From Neoscytalidium dimidiatum (Eukaryota; Ascomycota; Dothideomycetes; Botryosphaeriales; Botryosphaeriaceae), in NCBI GenBank assembly GCA_037367355.1, contig CM074695.1, forward strand, positions 4,464,001 through 4,528,000: a DNA stretch of 64,000 bases, written 5' to 3'. Position 1 is the stretch's first letter. The number at the start of each line of letters is the position of its first letter. The position numbers were made by a program, and so were the translations under genes. Below are positions 56,478-64,000 of the stretch, piece by piece. The notes beneath the pieces were generated by a model. It had not been told where the DNA came from, did no database searches, and saw only the letters and a list, made by a program, of their open reading frames with translations.

Positions 56478-59187
56478 TTAAGCAGCCATCCACCTATCCT
56501 CGTCATCCGCAACATCGAACTCCTCCGCAGCCGCACCACCGCCAAAAGCCGCGCCTGCACTCGCATCCGCGCCATCGCCACCCATGACCGTGTCTTCGCC
56601 GCCACCAGCAACAGCGGAAGGACTCCCCGCAGCCGACGAGTCGCCGGTCACGGATGCTGGCTTCGAGGAAGAGTTCGCGTTGGGCGGGTTGGGCGCCCAC
56701 GAGAGCTGGACCTTGCCGATGCCGGGGACGTCCTGGGACTGGGCGATGAACTGCGGAGAATTGATATAGTCAGTATCTCATGCTTGACTGGAGGTGGAGA
56801 CATCAAGGGAGGAAGGGCTCGAAACGTACGTTCTCAGCGATGTACCTCTCCTTGAATGCGATGACCATCGCATTCTTGCCGCCCTCCGGATACGTGTCCA
56901 GGCTCTCGTACTCGAAGTTGTTCTGCAAGCACGTCAGTATCGCTTGCTTCCCTGAGGAAACCTCTTTCCAAAGAGTGGTAGAACTTACGAATAGGTGGCT
57001 CCGCAGCGCCTCATCCCTGTCGGGCGTCCACTCCTCCTCGCCCTCCCCGATCTTAACCACCACCCTCTTCGGCCTGAAGTCCAGTCGCTTGACCGCGCCG
57101 GCTCTCGGTGCACCAAAGCCACCGCGGCCACGGTAACCACCCCTGTAGCTGTACGAGGGATCGTATCCACCACGGCCGCGAGGAGCCCAGCCACCGCGAC
57201 CGCGATACGCGCCTCTGCCGCCGCGGCCACGGTACGAGCTCTGAGCGTAGCCAGGATCGTTGGGGTTGATGCCCATGCTCTCAGCCTCGGCCTCCAATTG
57301 CGCGAGTTTTAGCTTCAGCGCCTCCGTCTGAGCGCTCTTCTTCTCCTTCTCGTCCGCGCCATTCTGCTCCGTCGCGTCCTCCATCGCTTTTTCCGCTCCT
57401 CCATCCCCGCCCTTTATCGTCGGCGACGACGGCGAGGCGGAAGCACCGCTGCCACCGCTGCCGCCCTTCTTGGCCGTCTTCTCCGCCAGTTTCTCCAGCA
57501 GCTTCTTGCGCTCCTCGGCCTGCGCCTTCAGCTTCTCCGCCAGCTCCGCCTTCTTGGCCTCCGCCTCCTGGAGCTTCCGCTGCTTCTCCTCGTGCGCCTT
57601 CTGCGCCTCTTCCTGCCTTCGCTTGATCTCCTCCATGTCAATCATCTCCTCGTCATCCTTTTTCGCGCCTTCGCTGCCCTGCCTGCCATGCCCGTTCGTG
57701 CCGCCGCCATTGGCATCTGCATGATGCTGATCCGGCTTGTACCAATATACCTTCACAAACCGATTATCGAAGATAACCTTCGGGCTATCATACGCCCTGC
57801 GCGCGGAAGAATAATCGTCGAACTTGACCATGGCGAGGCGCTTGTATGCGTGCATGGTGACCTCTTCGATGTTGCCGAACTCGGAGAAAAACGCGCGGAC
57901 TTCGTCCTCGGAAAATTTGTCCTCGGGAATGTTCTCGACGACGATGGTCGTGATGGAGCGGTCGTGGTTGGGGCCCGCTTGAGAGAAGGGCGCGCGTCCT
58001 CCGCGGCGTCCGCCCTCTCCGCCACGGCCACCGCCGCGCCCTCTGCCTCCACGACCACCCCTTTCGTGATGGTGACGGCGCTCGTTGTGGCCGTTCATGT
58101 GACGGTCGGTGTCGATCGCGGCGTTTTTCGGGTCGTACTCTGGAATGCGTCCGTTAGTTATCGGGATGTTGTTGGGGTTTGCCGACTCAGTAATGCGCCG
58201 AAGCATGGCGAGTGCTGAATGTGGCGCATGGGTTGAATGGAAGTAAGCCCCACCATCTGTAGGCACGACTATCGGGTCAGTGCCATGCTCGTACGGGCAG
58301 ACGCTGCCTAGGGCGCAGAAGCCCTTCGTGTCATAATCGCGACACCTTTCTCCAATCCGCCGCGGAGGCGGCGATCCGGCGTGAGGGAAACCAGGTGCCG
58401 GCGCGCTCTGGCCGAAATTGTTGGGCGCACCCATGGGAAGCTGCGGCATGCCGGGCATAGGCGGGAAACCCATTGCCTGCATGGCCATGAGAGCACTGAG
58501 GGGGTTGTTGGGATCAATCTGAGGAAAACCGGGTGGAAGGTTAGGCATTTGATGCATATTCTGCATCGGCGGCATGGGAGTCTGTCCAAGGCCTGGTAGG
58601 CCCACAACGCCTGTATCACCGTGGCGACCTCCCCGACCACCTCCACCCTGGTAGTTCCCTCTGCGCATCTGCTTGATTGCCCTCTCTCCGCCAGCGCCGC
58701 GACCGTAATGTGAGTCTGGCCCGTCGCGCTGCTCACTGCCTGCCCGATCTCCCCATGCGCGCTTGCGCGATTGATCTGCACCTCCGTTATAAGATCCGCT
58801 CTGAAATTGTGCGCTTGGGCGTCGATTACCATTGGCCGGTCCACTAGGTGGATTGAATGCCTGCGATTCCAGCTGAGACTGTTCGAATACTGGTTCTGGT
58901 GCGTTGGGAAGGTACGACTTTGTGTGGATGGCGTTGAAGACATCGTCAACGAATGGAGCAGTGTCTAGAAAGCGCAGTATTAGCACTGCATGTTGGAAAA
59001 AGCTATCGGTAACATTACAGTCGCGCAAGAAATCCTCTAGATTCTCCAAGCAAGTGGATTTAACCTGCTCGTCGGGGTCGTCAGACCTGACAAGAGCCAG
59101 AACGTAATCGGCGAGGACATCTGAGTCGGCGTCAGAGTTGCTGCGCACGTTAGCCGGTGGGAGTCGCACTTTTCCAATGGTGCTCAT
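56478..59187 (-). CDS. RBM26/RBM27-type RNA-binding protein (PWI-like, CCCH zinc finger, RRM)
   Basis: Five exons: 59019-59187, 58254-58964, 56989-58139, 56830-56922 and 56478-56750, giving 798 aa. Residues 1-77 form a PWI-like helical domain (DYVLALVRSDDPDEQ, LENLEDFLRDYTAPFVDDVF). A CCCH finger, C-x8-C-x5-C-x3-H, begins near residue 262 (CRDYDTKGFC). An RRM spans about 353-425 (ITTIVVENIPEDKF, RLAMVKFDDYSSARRAY). A Lys/Glu-rich coiled coil and an RGG-type region (YRGRGGRGAYRGRGG) follow. The C-terminus ends in an acidic-aromatic tail (EEFDVADDEDRWMAA). This architecture matches human RBM26/27 and fission yeast Rmn1, which act with the nuclear exosome-targeting complex (PAXT/MTREC) in RNA surveillance. 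Three of the four introns are multiples of three without stops, so unspliced reading is also open. Splicing is preferred because CTAAC/CTAATAC branch sites are present and the domain continuity improves. Confidence 0.87.
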
Positions 59188-59918
59188 AAGCTTACATGTC
59201 CTCTAGTCTTTTCACAATCCATTTCTTAAGCAGCAACGCGTCGCCGTCGTCGAGGTGCATCTTGACGGACTACGGCAGCGGATGTTATGAGGATTGAGGC
59301 GACGGAACGAAAGATGTAGGGAGGAATTGTCGGCGGAGCTAAGGTCGTGCTAGCAGAAACCCAGCATTGAGTTCCGACGCGATCGGATTAAACGGGTGAG
59401 GTTGTGGAGTGCAGCGGGCGTGGAGTTGGTCCCCAAAATCATTGTCCAGAAACACACGCTATGACGAAGAGCTCAAGGACGCGCGCACGGAGCAACAGAA
59501 ATTCCGCGCCAGTCGAGGCGTTGCAAATTACATTACCTGGTCACGTGATTTGGTATTTGCACCCGCTAAATAGCATTCTATGTCGTTTCATCTCTCCAGG
59601 TCCGAAGTCACAGCCATCATTCCACGCGATTGCGTATTTGTGTTCATATCGTGTAGATTTCTAGCGCCCGGGATACACAAAAAAAGAATCATGCTAAAGA
59701 AAAAAGGACATCAAGTGCATCATCAACGTCGGCTCTCTGCCGAATGGATATCCCCTTGCCAATCATCCGTCATATCTCTAAATTGAGCCCGTTTGAGATA
59801 TCGATAACCCCGCTGGCGTCTGCGCAGCGGGGAGATAGATGATGAGCATTCTCGATGATGCCCCGAAGACCGGATATTTTTGAGAAAAGGGTTTCTATCT
59901 TTTTGTGACAGAAGCCTC
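59188..59918. other. Intergenic stretch between EF-2 and the RBM26/27-like gene
   Basis: About 0.7 kb. It contains the EF-2 3' untranslated region on its right and the promoter of the RBM26/27-like gene on its left; both genes are on minus. A frame continuing from the EF-2 exon across 59770-59990 is intron and UTR readthrough. No other feature was seen. Confidence 0.55.
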
Positions 59919-62795
59919 TTACAACTTGTCGTAGTACTATAGGCATCGTTAGCAACGGGTCAAGACAAGGGATCAGATCTGTAAAACTCACGTTCTCGTA
60001 ACCGGGAACTTCGGGCTTGAGACCCTTCCTCTTGCGCATCTCCTCGACGAGCTGGCCAGGCAGGGACGTCTTGTCGAGGGGAGAGCCACCGGGCAGAATC
60101 TGCCAGTGGTCGAAGACGGACTGGGGGAAGGCCTGGCCGGAAGTGTTGGAGCGCAGGTCGGCGTTGAAACCGAAAGACTCCTTGACGGGCAGGTAGGCCT
60201 TGACGTTGAAGAGAGGAGTACCAGGGCGCTGAGCCTCCTCGAAGACGTGACCTCTCCTGCGGGTAAGGACACCGTAGATACCACCCATGGCCTGCTCGGG
60301 AACCTGGATCTCGACCAAGAAGACGGGCTCGAGAAGAGCGGGGTCGGCAAGCAGGGTAGCGGCGTACAAGACACGACGAGCAGTGGGAATGATCTGACCA
60401 CCACCACGGTGGATGGCATCGGCGTGAAGGGTAACATCCATGACGTTGAAACGAATCGAGCGCATGGGCTCTTCAGCAATGGGACCTTCCTTGGTAGCCC
60501 ACTGGAAACCGGAGACGACCGAATCCTTGATTTCGTTGAGGTACTGGACGGCCTTGGTCTGGTCAACGAGGACGTTGGCACCGTTGGTGTCGGGACCGAA
60601 GCACCAAATCTTACGGGCATCGGTGACATCCCAACCGTGCTCATCAGCCAGGTAGCGGGCACGAGCCTTGAAATCGTCACGCGGGCCAATCTTGCCAGCC
60701 TCAATGTCCTTGGAGACCTCCTCACCAAGAGGAGTGGCGGTGACGTAGAGACGGTTGTGCTTGTTGGGCGACTTAGACAGAGCAGTGATGCGAGAGTCGC
60801 CACCAACGGTCTCACGGTACTGGACGACGGGGTCGGAGATGCGGAGAGGAACACCGGCGTGGTCCTCCTCAAGATCCTTCAAGCAAATCTCAAGGTGGAG
60901 CTCACCAGCACCAGCGACAATGTGCTCGCCGGACTCGTTGATGAGGGTGAGGACGCAAGGGTCGGACTTGGACAGACGCTTGAGACCTTCGACGAGCTTG
61001 GGCAGATCGTTGGCGTTCTTGACCTCGACGGAGCGCTGGACGACGGGCGAGACGGAGAACTTCATGACCTTCATGTTGTGGGCAGTCTCGCTGGTGGTGA
61101 GGGTACCAGACTTGAGCAGGAACTGGTCAATACCAACGAGACCCAGGATGTTACCGGCAGGGACATCCTCGATGGGCTCGACGAAACGACCCATCATGAG
61201 GATAGTACGCTGGATAGACTTGACGAAAAGATCCTCCTTCTTGCCGGGGGTGTAGTTGGGGCCCTGGATGCGGACCTTCAGGCCGGAGCGGACGGTACCG
61301 GAGAAGACACGGCCGAAAGCGTAGAAACGACCCTTATCAGAGGTCGGAACCATCTTCGAAACGTAGAGCATGAGAGGAGCCTTGGGGTCGCAGTCACGAA
61401 TACCAATGGCGCTCTCGTCATCGTGGGGACCCTCGTACAGAGTCTCCATGCGGTACCTCTGAGCAGTGACGGGAGAAGGCAGATGGAGAATCATCATCTC
61501 CAGAAGGGCGTCAGCGGCAGGAAGGAACTTCCTCATAACGACCTTGAGGAGCTGCTTGCCCTCGAGATCCTTCTCGTCGCTGGTGAGCTTGATCTCAAGC
61601 TTCTCAAGGATGGTGGGGATCTCATCCTTCTTGAAGTTCATGACAGCGTTGAAGATGCGGAAGATGGGGTCCAGGATAAACTGGTTGAAGGCACGCTCGC
61701 CGTTCTCGGGAGCAGTCTTGGTCCACTTCTTGGTCTTGGGGTTGAAGTAGTTCTCGCCCTACATTCTAATTAGCATCCAAAAATCCCAATTTTTGCACTG
61801 GAATGGACTTACCCAGAGACGCTCCATCATCTTGTTCTTGTCAACACCGAACTTCTTGGCGTACCTAGTAGCGAACTGGCGGACGGTGAAGGCCCAGCCG
61901 TGGAGACCGGAACCGAAGGCAACGGTACCCTTGTCGGGGTAAACCTGGACATCACCGAGGACCTTGTCGAAGTAGGTGGCGATGACGACGTTGACGGACT
62001 CGATGACACGGGAGAAGTTCTGGTACAGATCCTCCTTGGAGACCTGGAGCTCAAGAAGAGCACGATCGACCTTGTTGATAATGACAACGGGCTTGATACG
62101 CTCACCGAGAGCCTGGCGCAGGACAGTCTCGGTCTGGACGCAGACACCCTCAACAGTGTCGACGACGACGAGAGCACCATCGGTGACACGGAGGGCAGCA
62201 GTGACCTCGGAAGAGAAGTCAACGTGACCGGGCGAGTCAATGAGGTTGATCAAAAAGTCGTTCTTCTCGGTCTTGACGGGGATATCCTTCAGGTCCTCAG
62301 GGTCGATGAGCTGGGCGTAGAGGGAGATGGCAGTGGACTTGATAGTGACACCACGCTCCTGCTCATCGGGACGAGTATCGGTGAAACGAGCCTCACCGGC
62401 CTTGGCGGCAGAAATAATACCGGCGCGCTGGACGAGCGAGTCGGTCAGGGTAGACTTGCCGTGATCGACTGAGCACAATTGTCAGCATGCAATCGCCTGG
62501 TTCTCCAGCGCCAACACTTACCGTGAGCAATAACGGACATGTTCCGGATGTTGGCCGGCTGGTCCATCAGCTGACGGATCTTGAATCTTGTCAGTATTCC
62601 ATCGCAGCCGCATGTATAGTTGTTCGATATTTCCGACGTACCTCCTCGACCGTGAAGCTGTGAGCGAATTGTCAGCAAGAGTGTGGCATAGGCGGGGTCG
62701 CAAGCCACGGCTCAGCAACGCCCAAAGGCGTCGCTGGAGCTGCGCGGAAGACGGCCTCGAGAAGGATTGCACGGGACGGCGACTTACTTGACCAT
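59919..62795 (-). CDS. Translation elongation factor 2 (eEF2)
   Basis: Six exons: 62788-62795 (8 nt), 62642-62657 (16 nt), 62522-62579, 61813-62468, 59992-61758 and 59919-59936 (18 nt, YYDKL and stop), giving 840 aa, the size of fungal eEF2. The N-terminus MVNFTVEEIRQLMD and the GTPase motifs are intact: AHVDHGKS (G1, residues 26-33), the switch I Thr region [19 protein letters not shown] (G3) and NKVD (G4). Domain IV carries the diphthamide loop DAIHRGGGQ with the modified histidine near residue 696. The protein catalyses GTP-dependent ribosomal translocation in the cytosol and is the target of sordarin and of diphthamide-specific ADP-ribosylation. Codon use is strongly biased to C-ending codons, as expected for a very highly expressed gene. 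All junctions use good splice sites in phase. Confidence 0.97.
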
Positions 62796-64000
62796 CTTGG
62801 CGGTGTTGCGCGGATGTGTCTACTTGAAAAGTCTTTTTTTCGAGGACTCTGGATACCCCGCTTTTGGAGTGGAGGGCGACGCTCAGCGAACGCAGTGGAT
62901 AGGAGGCGCTGCCTTGGGAGTACGGACTGCGATCAAGCAACGAGTTTTGCAAGGCCGGGCGTGCCTTTTAAAAGCTCGAGGTGATCGAGGAGGGGTGTGG
63001 AGGGAGAAAGGAAAGGTCGGGCAGCGCAGGTGGGATGATGGAGGCACAGGTTTTGCGCTGGCTGGGCGGCGGTGGGGCTCGCTTAATTATGCACCCACGA
63101 TGCCCAATGGCAGGCACAGGCACGGCAATCCGCTCACCCATCATCTGCCCGCCACTTGAACGCCGCGGTGACGCACAGCAATCCCCGCCCATTTCGCTCA
63201 TCAATCAACCGCTGCCAATCCTGATGAACACTAATCGTTGTGTTCCATCGCTCGAGCGCCGCAGCAGCAGCATGACTTCGCCCTCGTCGACTCATCGCTC
63301 CAGCCTTGTCTCACGGGCGGCGGGAGCGTTCCACGGCGTTTGCATCTTAACTCCGGATACGGTAAGCCAGCAGAGGTTACCGGGCAGAGAGGAAACGTGG
63401 TTGAGCGAATCCGCTGCAGCTGCGAGCCTTTTAAGCACTGACTGCCGCCGTTGACTCATTCTTCAGCCTCGTCAGAGTCATACCGCAGATGTATACATGT
63501 TTCGTCACTCGAAGAGCTCGAGTAGGGCTGCTCAGGCCAATCGGACCGCGGATAACCTTTCTGCAGCTGCCCGTTAGGGCTCTCTCCGACGAGAGCTCTC
63601 TTCCCTCACCATCACGTGGCTTAAACAGGACATCGTTGGCAAAATCCAGCTTTCACTGCTACGGCTCTCCTATGTCGTCCGCCTTCAATAGAAACCCCCA
63701 AAATATAGGAACCCTTCTCGCAAGTAATTTCCGGATGTGTCGATAATATGCCAGCTTTTCCTGAGGCCAACATAAGGTTCGCGGCCACGATTGCGCCGAT
63801 TGGGGTGTCGCCAAATGCGCAAGTGTCAATCTATGAACAACGAGTGGGGTGGACTCGCTGCCCTCAAGAACAGCTTTTCCGTCTAAATCTCGAGCCCGGG
63901 GAGGGTGGAAAAGAAAGGGTAAAGTACGTTGGTTCTGTACCAAATTACTAAATGCCGCTATTGTTGGAACTCAATCAAATTATCAATGGATTGATGTTTC
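62796..64000. other. Upstream region of EF-2 to window end
   Basis: About 1.2 kb with no supported gene. The part nearest to EF-2 is the 5' leader and promoter of a highly expressed gene. A homopolymer T run (CTTTTTTTCG) lies at 62831-62840, and a CCAAT sequence occurs at about 63104-63108. Short frames on both strands toward 64000 are not supported. Confidence 0.5.

Noticed and set aside
60106..61773. 555-codon open frame on the plus strand opposite EF-2
   Set aside because: It is the antisense of the large EF-2 exon; the strong codon bias (few T/A at third positions) removes stops on the opposite strand. It is rich in Val/Asp/Gly/Leu with no domain.
1..64000. CRISPR arrays, insertion sequences, bacterial operons or riboswitches
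   Set aside because: The window is eukaryotic, with spliceosomal introns throughout; no regularly spaced repeats or terminal inverted repeats with a transposase frame were seen.

Overview
The window is nuclear DNA of a filamentous ascomycete (Pezizomycotina). The evidence is dense protein-coding DNA with many short spliceosomal introns (mostly 43-160 nt, GTAAGT/GTGAGT-type donors, CTGAC/CTAAC branch sites, CAG/TAG acceptors), a CYP61 sterol C-22 desaturase, a full-size PDR-type ABC transporter, a fungal CTD-kinase cyclin and an NRPS-like enzyme. The class cannot be fixed from the sequence alone; Dothideomycetes is only a guess. All exon joins below were deduced by hand from splice signals and reading phase. 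Except for the C2H2 gene, whose start is unresolved, every spliced model gives an exact multiple of three.

Layout: 1-4597, no recognisable gene. 4598-6295 (-), bestrophin-family anion channel. 6296-9992, long divergent intergenic region with a heptamer tandem repeat and a possible gene relic. 9993-15479 (+), PDR/ABCG transporter. 16771-19862 (+), large coiled-coil protein. 20743-22134 (-), C2H2 zinc-finger protein (5' end unresolved). 24870-26039 (+), ketopantoate reductase-like enzyme. 26935-30022 (-), NRPS-like A-T-TE enzyme. 31628-32943, 33414-34689 and 35349-36530 (all +), three neighbouring genes of related design, the first two sharing a gap-free W/R/D/F motif. 37258-38246 (+), dual-specificity phosphatase fold with an altered catalytic loop. 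39270-42090 (+), low-complexity protein. 43256-44439 (+), unrecognised protein. 45507-47329 (-), Erg5 (CYP61). 48834-51393 (+), secreted beta-lactamase-fold serine hydrolase. 51669-51905 (-), small SMP-like protein. 53503-55696 (+), CTD kinase cyclin subunit (Ctk2-like). 56478-59187 (-), RBM26/27-type RNA-binding protein. 59919-62795 (-), translation elongation factor 2. 62796-64000, EF-2 upstream region.

Functionally the right half (37-63 kb) is mainly housekeeping: ergosterol synthesis, transcription elongation, nuclear RNA surveillance and translation. The left and middle part (10-36 kb) is more accessory. There a putative regulator, a reductase and an NRPS-like enzyme lie side by side with an ABC exporter about 10 kb away, which could be a small secondary-metabolite locus. 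The three-gene array at 31.6-36.5 kb is the least explained part of the window.
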